From contig CAMVNQ010000001.1 in assembly GCA_947168885.1 (NCBI GenBank), positions 186,001 through 250,000 on the forward strand: a DNA stretch of 64,000 bases, given 5' to 3'. The notes below the pieces were generated by a model. That model worked only from the letters and a program-made list of their open reading frames with translations. It was not told the DNA's origin and searched no databases. Made by a program: the position numbers and the translations under genes. Positions within the stretch are counted from its first letter, which is position 1, and each line of letters opens with the position of its first letter. Shown one piece after another: positions 1 through 8,697 of this stretch. This DNA comes from an uncultured Clostridia bacterium (GTDB taxonomy: Bacteria; Bacillota; Clostridia; Oscillospirales; Ruminococcaceae).

Positions 1-99
1 AAGGATTATTACTCCGCAAAGGGCAAGCTCAAGACCGTTGTAGGCCAGGAAAGCATAGCTGATACAGCAAAGCTCACTCTTGAGGCAATAGAAGGATAA
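1..99 (+). CDS. adk: Adenylate kinase, C-terminal end (partial)
   Basis: The frame is open from the first base to a TAA at 97-99, giving 32 residues that end LTLEAIEG. The piece DYYSAKGKLKTVVGQ fits the last helix region of adenylate kinase (ATP + AMP to 2 ADP, cytoplasm). The order adk-map-KOW-infA-rpmJ is the standard Firmicutes arrangement after secY, which is the main support because so little of the protein is present. Only 4 bases separate it from map, so the two are co-transcribed. Confidence 0.8.
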   Translation, partial: KDYYSAKGKLKTVVGQESIADTAKLTLEAIEG

Positions 100-103
100 G
101 CAA

Positions 104-859
104 ATGATTAAGATCAAGTCATCGGCAGAGCTCCAGAAAATGCTTCGCTCGAACGAGATCGCCGCGCAGGCGCTTGCGCTTGCCGGCCGTTCGATAAAAG
201 CAGGCATGAGTACGTGGGAGCTTGATAAGATAATCCACGATTTTATAGTGAGCAAGGGCGCTGTACCGTCCTCGCTCGGGTACTGCGGATTTCCGAACAG
301 CGCTTGTATTTCCGTCAACGAGGAACTTATCCACGGCATACCTTCCAAGAAGAAGATCATCAAGGAAGGTGACATTGTCACCGTGGATGTAACAACGCTC
401 TTTGACGGGTTCCAGGGTGATAACGCGCGGACTTTCAAAGTCGGCACGGTATCTCCCAACGCCGAACGGCTCATGAAGATAACCGAAGAGGCACTCTGGA
501 AAGGAATAGAACAGGCTGTTGCGGGAAACCGGGTCGGCGACATCTCTGCTGCGGTACAGCAGCATGTCGAAAGCAACGGATATCACGTTGTAAGACAGTA
601 TGTCGGCCACGGCATAGGAACGGAGATGCATGAGGACCCCGAGGTCCCGAACTTCGGCAAGGCAGGCAGAGGTCCGCGGCTCGTTCCGGGTATGACGATC
701 TGCATCGAGCCCATGGTCAACGAGACAACACCTGATGTAAAGGTGCTTTCCGATAAGTGGACTGTCGTAGAAGCGAACGGAAACTTGAGTGCTCATTTTG
801 AGCACTGTATCGCGATAACGAACGATAAGCCGATGATCCTGACGCTTGAATCGCATTGA
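104..859 (+). CDS. map: Methionine aminopeptidase, type I
   Basis: This cytoplasmic metalloprotease removes the initiator methionine from nascent proteins. The 251-residue length is normal for bacterial type Ia enzymes. The five metal ligands are in place at Asp95, Asp106, His169 (in YVGHGIGTEMHEDP), Glu202 (in CIEPMVNE) and Glu233 (in HFEHCIAIT), and the substrate-binding His77 sits in IHGIP. The spacing matches the E. coli enzyme with an offset of two. It lies in the adk-map-infA gene string and is followed 11 bases later by the KOW protein. Confidence 0.97.
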   Translation: MIKIKSSAELQKMLRSNEIAAQALALAGRSIKAGMSTWELDKIIHDFIVSKGAVPSSLGYCGFPNSACISVNEELIHGIPSKKKIIKEGDIVTVDVTTLFDGFQGDNARTFKVGTVSPNAERLMKITEEALWKGIEQAVAGNRVGDISAAVQQHVESNGYHVVRQYVGHGIGTEMHEDPEVPNFGKAGRGPRLVPGMTICIEPMVNETTPDVKVLSDKWTVVEANGNLSAHFEHCIAITNDKPMILTLESH

Positions 860-870
860 CGGTGTAATTT

Positions 871-1125
871 ATGGATCTTAAAACAGGTACGGTAGTAATA
901 AGCAAGGCAGGACGTGACAAAGGTCGCGCGCTCGCTGTGGTCGGTCAGGCTGACGGGTATGTGCTCGTCGCGGACGGAAAAGAACGGCCTCTCTCAAGAC
1001 CCAAGAAGAAGAACCCGATGCATCTTTCCGTCACAAATAAGACGGTAAGGACAGAAAGCGTTTCGGACAAGGCGCTCAGACGGGCGCTCGGTGAAGCGGT
1101 CGGCGGCAGTACGAAAGCCGATTGA
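871..1125 (+). CDS. KOW-domain RNA-binding protein, L14e/L27e-like
   Basis: This 84-residue protein opens with a KOW-like segment (about residues 3-35, TGTVVISKAGRDKGR), a small beta fold that binds RNA or ribosomal surfaces. A lysine-rich stretch PKKKNPMH follows at about 44-51. Proteins of this type sit between map and infA in many Clostridia and are assumed to act on or near the ribosome, but their job is not established. The genes on both sides are translation genes on the same strand. Confidence 0.82.
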   Translation: MDLKTGTVVISKAGRDKGRALAVVGQADGYVLVADGKERPLSRPKKKNPMHLSVTNKTVRTESVSDKALRRALGEAVGGSTKAD

Positions 1126-1177
1126 CAGAATTTGTAAGCTTTGATGCTTGAATTGAGTACAGGAGTGTGAGTAAAGC

Positions 1178-1396
1178 TTGTCTAAAGAAGATGTGATCGA
1201 AGTAGAAGGAACAATACTTGAAGCGCTTCCTAACGCGACATTTCAGGTAGAACTCCAGAACGGACATAAGATACTTGCTCATGTGAGCGGAAAACTCAGA
1301 ATGAACTTCATAAGGATACTTCCGGGTGACAAAGTCACCGTCGAGATGTCGCCCTATGATCTCACAAAGGGACGCATCACATGGAGAGCAAAGTGA
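1178..1396 (+). CDS. infA: Translation initiation factor IF-1
   Basis: IF-1 is a 72-residue OB-fold protein that binds the ribosomal A site during initiation. The sequence is typical throughout ([49 protein letters not shown]). The only start matching the family's usual N-terminus is a TTG at 1178, placed 12 bases after AGGAG at 1161-1165. A TTG start for such a highly used gene suggests deliberate reduction of its translation. Confidence 0.96.
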   Translation: MSKEDVIEVEGTILEALPNATFQVELQNGHKILAHVSGKLRMNFIRILPGDKVTVEMSPYDLTKGRITWRAK

Positions 1397-1426
1397 TTGA
1401 ACCTTAACAAAGGAGGGTTTAAACCA

Positions 1427-1540
1427 ATGAAAGTAAGACCTTCGGTAAAGCCTATGTGCGACAAGTGCAAGGTTATAAAGCGCAAGGGTAAGGTAATGGT
1501 TATCTGTAAAGACCCTAAGCACAAGCAGAGACAGGGCTGA
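1427..1540 (+). CDS. rpmJ: 50S ribosomal protein L36
   Basis: The 37-codon frame starts at ATG 1427 after the strong site AAAGGAGGG and ends at TGA 1538-1540. It encodes the smallest large-subunit protein. The zinc-ribbon ligands Cys11, Cys14, Cys27 and His32 are all present, so this is the zinc-binding (C+) form. The position between infA and rpsM is canonical. Confidence 0.96.
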   Translation: MKVRPSVKPMCDKCKVIKRKGKVMVICKDPKHKQRQG

Positions 1541-1569
1541 TGCTCTGGAATTTATAGGAGGAAAAGATT

Positions 1570-1938
1570 ATGGCAAGAATCGCCGGTGTGGATCTCCCGA
1601 AGGAGAAGCGTGTTGAGATCGGTCTCACATACGTTTACGGTATCGGAAGAAAATCCGCTAATGATATTCTCGCAAAAGCAGGCGTAAACCCTGACACTCG
1701 TGTCAAGGATCTTACGGAAGCAGAAGAAGCTAAGATCCGTGAGATAATCGACAACGGCTACGTTGTTGAGGGTGACCTCAGACGTGATGTTGCGCTCAAC
1801 ATCAAGAGACTCGTCGAGATCAACTGCTACAGAGGTACACGTCACCGCAAGGGTCTTCCCTGCAGAGGCCAGAGAACAAAGACCAACGCGAGAACACGCA
1901 AGGGTCCGAAGAAGACCATAGCTAACAAGAAGAAGTAA
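1570..1938 (+). CDS. rpsM: 30S ribosomal protein S13
   Basis: The 122-residue protein begins [19 protein letters not shown] and ends in the basic tail [12 protein letters not shown]13 sits in the head of the small subunit and contacts the P-site tRNA through that tail and L5 at the subunit bridge. The helix-two-turn-helix region, [16 protein letters not shown], is intact. A site AGGAGG lies 9 bases before the ATG. Confidence 0.97.
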   Translation: MARIAGVDLPKEKRVEIGLTYVYGIGRKSANDILAKAGVNPDTRVKDLTEAEEAKIREIIDNGYVVEGDLRRDVALNIKRLVEINCYRGTRHRKGLPCRGQRTKTNARTRKGPKKTIANKKK

Positions 1939-1955
1939 TAAAAGGGGGTAAATAA

Positions 1956-2360
1956 ATGGCACAGGTCAAAGGCGGAAAGAAGCCCGTTATCCGCAGACGC
2001 CGCGAAAGAAAGAACATCGAAAACGGCTCCGCGCATATCCAGTCTTCTTTCAATAATACAATAGTTACTATAACCGATCTTCAGGGCAACACTCTTTCCT
2101 GGGCAAGCGCAGGCGAGCTCGGATTCAGAGGTTCGAGAAAGTCCACTCCGTTCGCTGCACAGTCTGCTGCGGAAACAGCTGCAAAGGCTGCTATGGATCA
2201 CGGTCTGAAGACAGTTGAAGTATATGTAAAGGGTCCCGGCGCAGGTCGTGAGGCTGCTATCAGAGCTTTACAGGCTGCCGGACTTGAAGTGCGTATGATA
2301 AAGGATGTAACTCCTATCCCGCACAACGGATGCCGTCCGCCTAAGAGACGCCGCGTCTGA
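1956..2360 (+). CDS. rpsK: 30S ribosomal protein S11
   Basis: S11 (134 residues) lines the small-subunit platform. Family blocks are intact: [35 protein letters not shown], and the C-terminal [11 protein letters not shown]. It is followed by an unusually long 222-bp gap before rpsD that contains a tandem repeat; these two genes are usually close together. Confidence 0.97.
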   Translation: MAQVKGGKKPVIRRRRERKNIENGSAHIQSSFNNTIVTITDLQGNTLSWASAGELGFRGSRKSTPFAAQSAAETAAKAAMDHGLKTVEVYVKGPGAGREAAIRALQAAGLEVRMIKDVTPIPHNGCRPPKRRRV

Positions 2361-2422
2361 TGAAAGCACCGAGCTGTACTTCCGTGATAAGCGGAGTATG
2401 ACCATAATTTGCTCGGAGTCGT

Positions 2423-2545
2423 TTGCAGATCTGCTTTCGCAGACTGCTTCAGTTCCGCTTCGCAAAACAGTTGCAGTTCTGCATTCGCAGACTGTCTCAG
2501 TTCCGCCTTGCGAAACAGTTGCAGATTTGCTCCGCAGACTGCGTA
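2423..2545 (+). repeat. 48-bp tandem repeat, about 2.5 copies, between rpsK and rpsD
   Basis: Units begin at 2423, 2471 and 2519, exactly 48 bases apart. Each opens TTGCAG, continues through TCGCAGACTG or CCGCAGACTG and, in the two full units, CTCAGTTCCGC or TTCAGTTCCGC, and ends in AAACAG. Each full unit can fold, pairing TTCGCA with TGCGAA. The period is a multiple of three and a 64-codon frame (2398-2592) runs through it, but that frame overlaps the rpsD start and has no clear ribosome site, so I treat the repeat as non-coding. Confidence 0.85.
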
Positions 2546-2582
2546 AACCGATATTTTTTGAAACAATTACGGAGGAATTAAC

Positions 2583-3179
2583 ATGGCAGTAGATAGAACC
2601 CCGGTGCTCAAGAGATGCAAAGCACTCGGTATAAGCCCTATGGTAATGGGTTACGGCAAGGAAACAAACAGAAATAAGAATGCAAACACGAGAAAAAAGG
2701 TGTCTGAATACGGACTTCAGCTCAAGGAAAAGCAGAAGCTCAAGTTCATCTACGGCGTTCTCGAAAAGCAGTTCTATCACTATTATGAGATGGCTGTTAA
2801 GGAAGAGGGCATCGCAGGTCACAACCTTTTAAGACTTCTCGAATCCAGACTTGACAATGTTGTTTTCAGAGCCGGCTTTGCTATCACAAGACGTGAAGCA
2901 AGACAGCTGGTTGGTCACGGTCACTTCACGGTCAACGGCAAAAAGGTTGATATTCCTTCTTACCGCATCAAGGAAGGCGATGTAATCGCACTTTCCGAGA
3001 GAAGCAAGAAGAGCGCCAAGTTTGCACAGGTGACGGAAGCTACCGGCGGAAGACTCATCCCTGTATGGCTTGAGGTGAACAAGGAAGCTATGTCGGCTAA
3101 GGTTACAAGAATGCCTCAGCGTGACGAGCTCGACTATGAGATCGAAGAGCAGCTTGTAATCGAGTTGTATTCTAAATAA
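2583..3179 (+). CDS. rpsD: 30S ribosomal protein S4
   Basis: S4 (198 residues) nucleates 30S assembly and, in Bacillus and Escherichia, represses ribosomal protein mRNA. The N-terminal domain lacks the cysteine cluster (a single Cys at residue 12), so it is the zinc-free form. The S4 RNA-binding domain lies at about residues 88-150 (SRLDNVVFRAGFAITRREARQLV...). GGAGG at 2571-2575 precedes the ATG. The separation from rpsK and rpoA by long spacers means it could be expressed on its own. Confidence 0.96.
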   Translation: MAVDRTPVLKRCKALGISPMVMGYGKETNRNKNANTRKKVSEYGLQLKEKQKLKFIYGVLEKQFYHYYEMAVKEEGIAGHNLLRLLESRLDNVVFRAGFAITRREARQLVGHGHFTVNGKKVDIPSYRIKEGDVIALSERSKKSAKFAQVTEATGGRLIPVWLEVNKEAMSAKVTRMPQRDELDYEIEEQLVIELYSK

Positions 3180-3433
3180 TAGCTTTTTGGCATATAATGC
3201 TAATGGTGCGGTTATTTTTAATTTACGGTCAGACCATATAGTGCGCCGCCTTATCGTGCGTATTCATCGTGATTTAAAATTAACCGGGGCAGCCTTGTTC
3301 AATCATTTTGATATGATCTCTGATGAATTAAAGTGCCCCTCAAAGGTCGGTCGAAAACCAAAGACACAAAAGTCGCTTATGGGAGCTTTCAGCTCCCGCA
3401 CACGGCTTTCAATTACAGCAGGAGGGTCAAGGA
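3180..3433 (+). promoter_or_regulatory. Structured spacer/leader between rpsD and rpoA
   Basis: This 254-bp stretch has no convincing gene. A perfect TATAAT stands at 3193-3198 without a good -35. GGGGCA (3286-3291) can pair with TGCCCC (3334-3339), enclosing a smaller ATCAT/ATGAT hairpin. A second perfect hairpin, GGGAGCT (3381-3387) with AGCTCCC (3391-3397), stands 30 bases before the rpoA ribosome site and has no T-run. It may be a regulatory leader; that is inference. Confidence 0.45.
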
Positions 3434-4390
3434 ATGCTTGAAAAAATAGATAAGCCCGAAATAGAGATCGTTAAGCTAAAGCCTGACGGGAAGTACGGAA
3501 TGTTCGTTCTCGAGCCCCTTGAGGCAGGCTATGGCAACACTCTCGGCAACAGCCTGAGACGTGTATTGCTCTCCTCTTTGCCCGGCGTTGCGGTAACATC
3601 CGTCAAGATAGACGGCGTTCAGCACGAGTTTTCCACTATCCCGGGCGTTAAAGAAGATGTGACCGAGATAATCCTTAATGTCAAGGGTCTTATCGCAAAG
3701 ATGTACGGCGATGCGCCCAAGACCGTCTGCATAGATGCAGAAGGCGAGTGTGTAGTCACCGCCGGCGATATAAAGACAGACAGCGAGATCGAGATACTCG
3801 ACCCGGGTATGCATATCGCAACACTCAGCGCAGGCGCTAAGCTCTTCATGGAGCTCACCTTTGACAGAGGCAGAGGCTATGCTTCCGCAGAAAAGAACAA
3901 GTCTATCATCCAGCCCGCTATCGGCGTGATAGCGGTTGACAGCATCTACACCCCCGTTCTCAAGGTGAATTACAGCGTTGAGAATACCCGTGTAGGTCAG
4001 AGAACAGACTTTGACAAGCTCATTATCGAAGTCTGGACAGACGGAACTATATCGGCAAAAGAAGCCGTTTCGTATGCAGCGAAGGTACTGTGCGATCACC
4101 TCGCACTCTTCGTTGACCTTTCGGACGAGCTTACTCAGCCGGAACTTATGGTAGAAAAGGACGACAAGAGCAGAGACAAGGTACTCGAAATGACTATCGA
4201 AGACCTCGACCTCTCGGTACGTTCGTTCAACTGTCTGAAGCGCGCAGGCATCAACACAGTAGATGACCTTGTAAACAAGTCGCCTGAGGATATGATGAAG
4301 GTCAGAAATTTAGGTAAGAAGTCCTTTGAAGAAGTAAGAGCCAAGCTCCAGTCGCTCGGACAGGATCTTGCTTCGATAGAAGATGATTAA
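3434..4390 (+). CDS. rpoA: DNA-directed RNA polymerase alpha subunit
   Basis: Alpha (318 residues) dimerises to start core polymerase assembly and contacts activators and UP elements. The N-terminal dimerisation domain (about 1-230) contains the hallmark [17 protein letters not shown] near residue 36. A charged linker (about 235-250) is followed by the C-terminal helix-hairpin-helix domain (about 255-318; [26 protein letters not shown]). The site AGGAGG sits just upstream of the ATG. It is followed by rplQ, as usual. Confidence 0.98.
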   Translation: MLEKIDKPEIEIVKLKPDGKYGMFVLEPLEAGYGNTLGNSLRRVLLSSLPGVAVTSVKIDGVQHEFSTIPGVKEDVTEIILNVKGLIAKMYGDAPKTVCIDAEGECVVTAGDIKTDSEIEILDPGMHIATLSAGAKLFMELTFDRGRGYASAEKNKSIIQPAIGVIAVDSIYTPVLKVNYSVENTRVGQRTDFDKLIIEVWTDGTISAKEAVSYAAKVLCDHLALFVDLSDELTQPELMVEKDDKSRDKVLEMTIEDLDLSVRSFNCLKRAGINTVDDLVNKSPEDMMKVRNLGKKSFEEVRAKLQSLGQDLASIEDD

Positions 4391-4427
4391 TTGACGGGAT
4401 CATAGTCCGTCAGGAAGGAGTACCATA

Positions 4428-4766
4428 ATGGCAATGAGAAAATTAGGCAGAACCAGCGATCACAGAAAGGCTATGCTCAGAGCTATGGTCACATTCTTAC
4501 TCGAAAACGGCAAGATAGAGACTACCGTTACGAGAGCTAAGGAAGTAAAAAGTGAAGCAGAGAAGATGATCACTCTCGGTAAGAAGGGCGATCTTCACTC
4601 GAAGCGTCAGGTTTTTGCATACGTTACCAAGGAATCCGTTTCCAAGAAGCTGTTCGATGAAATAGCTCCCAAGTACAACGAGAGAAACGGCGGTTACACA
4701 AGGATCATAAAGGTTGGTCCGAGACGCGGAGATGCAGCTGAAATGGCTGTTATCGAGCTTGTCTGA
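4428..4766 (+). CDS. rplQ: 50S ribosomal protein L17
   Basis: L17 (112 residues) binds 23S rRNA near the tunnel exit. The N-terminus, [19 protein letters not shown], and the C-terminus, [20 protein letters not shown], are typical. It is the last gene of the alpha operon here: a factor-independent terminator follows 16 bases after its stop. Confidence 0.97.
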   Translation: MAMRKLGRTSDHRKAMLRAMVTFLLENGKIETTVTRAKEVKSEAEKMITLGKKGDLHSKRQVFAYVTKESVSKKLFDEIAPKYNERNGGYTRIIKVGPRRGDAAEMAVIELV

Positions 4767-4782
4767 ATAATATCCGGAATAA

Positions 4783-4827
4783 AGCAGTTCCCTTACTACG
4801 TCATGTAGTTCGGGAGCTGCTTTTTTA
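4783..4827 (+). terminator. Terminator of the ribosomal protein/rpoA operon
   Basis: AGCAGTTCCC (4783-4792) pairs with GGGAGCTGCT (4812-4821) and runs into TTTTTT. It closes the ribosomal operon before the two-component genes. Confidence 0.92.
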
Positions 4828-4890
4828 TTGTCCGCGTTGTTAAATTCGCCGAAAATTGTTGTGTAAATAGACAAAAGCATAAAATACATC

Positions 4891-4919
4891 TGCCGCTTTA
4901 CTTTAAAATATGTTATAAT
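4891..4919 (+). promoter_or_regulatory. Promoter, extended -10, for the two-component genes
   Basis: TGTTATAAT at 4911-4919 is a consensus extended -10 hexamer, about 44 bases before the start of the response regulator. The -35 region (TGCCGC at 4891-4896) is poor, which fits an extended -10 promoter. Confidence 0.65.
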
Positions 4920-4962
4920 ATCAATATATTGGCGAATTATACGCAAAACGGAGGTTCTCATA

Positions 4963-5718
4963 ATGAAATATAAAGTTTTAATAAATCAGGGAGAAAACCC
5001 CGCAATAATCAGAGATTTCTTCACCTATACCAAGAAATATTTCACCGCATTTACTACCACAGATATCTGGGACGATGTCATCAACCATTTTGAGGCAGTA
5101 AAGCCCGATGTTTATCTTGTCTTTATGGAGACAGCATACAGCGAGTCGGTATCACAGATAATGCGCATCAAGACAAATACGCATTACAACGAGGCACCAA
5201 TCATAGTCGTAGGAAAGAAAGAAGACTGTGACGACTTTGAGCAGAACCATCCGAATACCGCAAATATGGTGATACGCCGCCCGATTTCCTCGGACAATAT
5301 CGCATTAAGCGTCATAGCTTTCCTTGAAAAGGGTCATGAAACGCAGAAGAGCGACAACACGAGAAAGAAGATCCTTGTTGTGGATGATGACCGCACGATA
5401 CTCAAGATGATAAAGACTGCTCTTGAGGACAAGTATGACGTTACCGCCATGCTCAATGGCGTTATGGTAGAGAAATTCCTGACGATGAATGAGGTCGATC
5501 TCGTTATCCTTGACTATGAGATGCCGATAATGACCGGTGCAGCGATATTCAGAATGATGAAGGATAACGCCAAGTTCTCGAAAATACCGGTTTGCTTCTT
5601 AACGGGCGTATCAGACCGCGAAAAGGTCGAGGAGATAATGTCACTCAGACCCCGCGGCTATCTTCTTAAACCTATCAATATGGAAATGCTTCTGGCAACT
5701 ATCGCCAACCTTGCGTAA
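4963..5718 (+). CDS. Response regulator with two receiver-like domains
   Basis: The 251-residue protein has no output domain. Residues about 1-125 resemble a receiver fold without the acidic pocket (a pseudo-receiver). Residues about 134-251 are a complete CheY-like receiver: LVVDDD, phospho-acceptor Asp184 in VILDYEMP, the switch Thr in FLTG and the Lys in LLKP. It starts after CGGAGG and lies 12 bases upstream of a hybrid kinase, so the pair probably works together, with this protein relaying or sinking phosphate. Its target is unknown. Confidence 0.88.
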   Translation: MKYKVLINQGENPAIIRDFFTYTKKYFTAFTTTDIWDDVINHFEAVKPDVYLVFMETAYSESVSQIMRIKTNTHYNEAPIIVVGKKEDCDDFEQNHPNTANMVIRRPISSDNIALSVIAFLEKGHETQKSDNTRKKILVVDDDRTILKMIKTALEDKYDVTAMLNGVMVEKFLTMNEVDLVILDYEMPIMTGAAIFRMMKDNAKFSKIPVCFLTGVSDREKVEEIMSLRPRGYLLKPINMEMLLATIANLA

Positions 5719-5730
5719 AGGAGACCTCAC

Positions 5731-8436
5731 ATGGAAGAAGAGAAGAAAAAGAATGCGGCAAAAGATGACGAGGAGCTCCGCCTTACGGATCTGATAGAGG
5801 TTGAAATGCTTCAGCGGATACAGGATGCGTTTTCCGATATGACGGGAATGGCGGCTCTTACCGCGGACAAGAACGGTGTCGCTGTCACAAACGGCTCGAA
5901 TTTCACGGATTTCTGTATGAAATACACGCGCCGCTCGCTTTTCGGCTGTATGAAATGCTTCGAGTGTGATAAGCACGGAGCAGAGCTTACAATGGAGAAC
6001 GGCGGCCCCTGCGCTTACTACTGTCACGCGGGTCTGGTCGATTTTGCGGCGCCGATAATGGCGAACGGGAAGATGATAGGAAGCTTTATCGGCGGTCAGG
6101 TGCTCCCGAAGCCGCCTGTGCTTTCGGAAGTACGCAAAACAGCTGAGGAGCTGAATATAGACCCCGAGGAATACGTCAACGCGATACATAAAGTCCGTAT
6201 AGTTGACAAAGAGACGATAGATAAAGCAGCAGCCTCGCTTTACACCATAGCCGGCGTATTGTCGGATATAGCGTACAAGAACCATATGCTCTACAACACG
6301 AACCGCCAGATCGAGGCCGCTTCGCGTATGAAGAGCGACTTTCTCGCGAATATGAGCCATGAGATCAGAACGCCTATGAATGCCGTTCTCGGAATGGTCG
6401 ATCTCGCGCTTCGTGAGGAAATGTCCCAGAACGCGCGAAACTTTGTCAATCAGATAAAAGTCGCGGGTAAGAACCTGCTCGTCATCATAAACGATATACT
6501 TGACTTCTCCAAGATCGAGTCCGGTAAAATGGAGATCATACCGGACGACTATGAGCCGCTCTCAATTGTGAATGATGTAGCGAACATCGTCAATACGCGT
6601 ATCGGTGAAAAGGATATCGAGTTCACCATGGACATTGACCCGACGATACCGAGAATGCTCCACGGCGATAATTTCCGCATACACCAGATAATGATAAATA
6701 TCCTGAACAACGCTGTAAAATTCACACGCAAGGGCAACGTGAACCTTAAGATCGGCTGTGAGTTTACAGGTGAAGACGAAGTCATGCTGAAGCTTGAGAT
6801 CAAGGATACCGGTATCGGTATAAAGAACGAGGATAAGGCGAAGCTTTTCAACTCGTTCCAGCAGGTTGACAGCAAACGCAACAGAAATGTCGAAGGCACC
6901 GGTCTCGGTCTCGCGATAACTCAGCAGCTTCTCGGTCTGATGGGCGGAAGTATCCGTTTTGACAGTGAATATAACAAGGGCACGACTTTCTTTATCAAGA
7001 TACCGCAGAAGGTAGTTGACAAGATGCCGTCCGTTCCGCCGCTCGACAGAAAGATAAGCGTGGTCGTGCGCTCGGACAACGAGTATTTCAAGGATCAGCT
7101 TTTCGTCGATCTTAAACGTATCGGCGCAGACTACATAGAAGTTGACAATTGCGCAGATCTTGAAACATACAAACCCGACTTCCTTATTATAGACAAGAAC
7201 GAGCTTACCAACTCACTTCTCAATTATCTCGAAAAGCATACCGAGATCATGTGTCTTGCGATAGCCGATTATGCTAGCAGGAGCTCGATAATGCTCCCGA
7301 ACGTCCATGTCATACGCAAGCCCGTTTATTCTCTCGGGCTGTATAACGCCATGGGTGTCAGCAACATCAAGCTGTTTACCGACGCGTCCGAAGAAGAGAC
7401 GTTCAACTTTGTCGCGCCGGAAGCCAAAGTGCTCATAGTTGACGATAACACTGTCAACCTTACCGTTGCAAAGGGGCTTCTTGAACCGCTCAAAATGGAT
7501 GTCGAGCTTGCGAGCAACGTCGGCGAGGCGATAGAACTCATGAACGATATGAAGTTCGACGTTATCTTCATGGATCACATGATGCCGGAAGTGGACGGTA
7601 TTGAGGCAACGCATATAATCCGCCGTCTAATGCCGGAGTACGACGGTGTCCCGATAATCGCGCTCACAGCGAATGCGGTAAGCGGTGCAAGAGAGATGTT
7701 CATTGCAGAGGGCATGGACGACTTTGTGGCGAAACCTATCGACCTTAAGGACATTACGGCTAAGCTTCATAAGTGGCTTCCGGACGAGAAGATAGTTCCT
7801 ATCTCCGCGGAAGAAGCCGAAAAGGCGGCAGAGGAGCAGAAACACCTCCAGCCCGAGATCGTCATCGAGGGTCTCGACACCAAGACGGCTATCGACCGTC
7901 TCGGAAGCATTGATCTGTTTATGACAGTAATGAAGGAGTACTATGCGGCTATTGACAAGAAAGCCGAGGTTATACAGAAGTATTATGAATCGGGACGCAT
8001 ACATGACTACACGGTCGAGGTGCATTCTCTTAAGAGCACATCACGCCAGATAGGCGCAATGGAGCTCGCGGACCTTGCCGCAGATCTCGAAAAGGCGGGC
8101 AACGAGGGCAATACCGCGCTCATCAGGGAAAAGACGATGACTATGCTTGCCATGTATAAGCAGATGAAGGACATACTCGGACCTAACGTTCCTCACGAGG
8201 AGGCAAAGGAGCTTGTTGCGGCAACGAGCGACGATGTTGCACCGCTTCTCGACCAGCTTACAGAGGCACTTGAATGTTTCGACACGCTTGCTATCGACGA
8301 TGTTGTCGAGCAGCTATCCGCGTTCTCGTTCCCCGAGGGTCAGCAGGCATTGTTCGATCAGCTCCGCGATGCCGCCGAGATAAGCGACATAGACGCTATC
8401 AGCGCCATTATTCCGGAGTGGAAAAAATTGCTTTGA
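5731..8436 (+). CDS. Hybrid sensor histidine kinase with PocR sensor, receiver and HPt domains
   Basis: This 901-residue protein has no membrane segment. In order: a cysteine-rich PocR-type ligand-binding domain (about 18-180; GCMKCFECD, CAYYCHAGLVDFAAPI), a HisKA dimer domain with phospho-His210 in NMSHEIRTPMN, a HATPase domain (about 320-430; DTGIGI, GTGLGLAI), a degenerate receiver (about 440-550), a true receiver with Asp615 in IFMDHMMPEVDG, and an HPt domain with His765 in VEVHSLKST. PocR domains are thought to sense small hydrocarbon-derived ligands; the ligand here is unknown. The full relay His-Asp-His could end on the neighbouring response regulator. Confidence 0.92.
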   Translation: MEEEKKKNAAKDDEELRLTDLIEVEMLQRIQDAFSDMTGMAALTADKNGVAVTNGSNFTDFCMKYTRRSLFGCMKCFECDKHGAELTMENGGPCAYYCHAGLVDFAAPIMANGKMIGSFIGGQVLPKPPVLSEVRKTAEELNIDPEEYVNAIHKVRIVDKETIDKAAASLYTIAGVLSDIAYKNHMLYNTNRQIEAASRMKSDFLANMSHEIRTPMNAVLGMVDLALREEMSQNARNFVNQIKVAGKNLLVIINDILDFSKIESGKMEIIPDDYEPLSIVNDVANIVNTRIGEKDIEFTMDIDPTIPRMLHGDNFRIHQIMINILNNAVKFTRKGNVNLKIGCEFTGEDEVMLKLEIKDTGIGIKNEDKAKLFNSFQQVDSKRNRNVEGTGLGLAITQQLLGLMGGSIRFDSEYNKGTTFFIKIPQKVVDKMPSVPPLDRKISVVVRSDNEYFKDQLFVDLKRIGADYIEVDNCADLETYKPDFLIIDKNELTNSLLNYLEKHTEIMCLAIADYASRSSIMLPNVHVIRKPVYSLGLYNAMGVSNIKLFTDASEEETFNFVAPEAKVLIVDDNTVNLTVAKGLLEPLKMDVELASNVGEAIELMNDMKFDVIFMDHMMPEVDGIEATHIIRRLMPEYDGVPIIALTANAVSGAREMFIAEGMDDFVAKPIDLKDITAKLHKWLPDEKIVPISAEEAEKAAEEQKHLQPEIVIEGLDTKTAIDRLGSIDLFMTVMKEYYAAIDKKAEVIQKYYESGRIHDYTVEVHSLKSTSRQIGAMELADLAADLEKAGNEGNTALIREKTMTMLAMYKQMKDILGPNVPHEEAKELVAATSDDVAPLLDQLTEALECFDTLAIDDVVEQLSAFSFPEGQQALFDQLRDAAEISDIDAISAIIPEWKKLL

Positions 8437-8514
8437 GCTTCGCTTAAAGCTATGCGTAATCAATGTTTGCAAATAGCGCATTGTCTGAATCGTGACAAAA
8501 CTCAATAAAACAGA

Positions 8515-8552
8515 AACAGACCGATAGAACAGTTTATCGGTCTGTTATTCTT
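8515..8552 (+). terminator. Terminator downstream of the hybrid kinase
   Basis: AACAGACCGATA (8515-8526) pairs perfectly with TATCGGTCTGTT (8535-8546); the tail ATTCTTCT is only moderately T-rich. Confidence 0.75.
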
Positions 8553-8620
8553 CTGTCTTGTCATGTCACAATTCCGGTATGTCTGCTAAACGGACTATAC
8601 GCATTGTGCACTCACAAAAA

Positions 8621-8668
8621 TTCCCCGTACTTGACGGTGTTAGCGCCGGTACAGGGACTTTTGTTTTT
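8621..8668 (-). terminator. Bidirectional terminator downstream of ppdK
   Basis: CCCCGTAC (8623-8630) pairs with GTACAGGG (8649-8656). Read on the minus strand it ends in a T-run (plus-strand AAAAA at 8616-8620) and serves ppdK; on the plus strand it is followed by TTTTGTTTTTT and backs up the kinase terminator. Confidence 0.8.
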
Positions 8669-8697
8669 TACTTGTTGTTTACCTTATTCTGAAAGAA

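Noticed and set aside
2398-2592. 64-codon frame through the 48-bp repeat
   Set aside because: No ribosome site, overlaps the rpsD start and its own regular repeat explains the open frame.
3187-3441. 84-codon frame between rpsD and rpoA
   Set aside because: Overlaps the rpoA start, has no ribosome site and consists of leader hairpins; no family resemblance.
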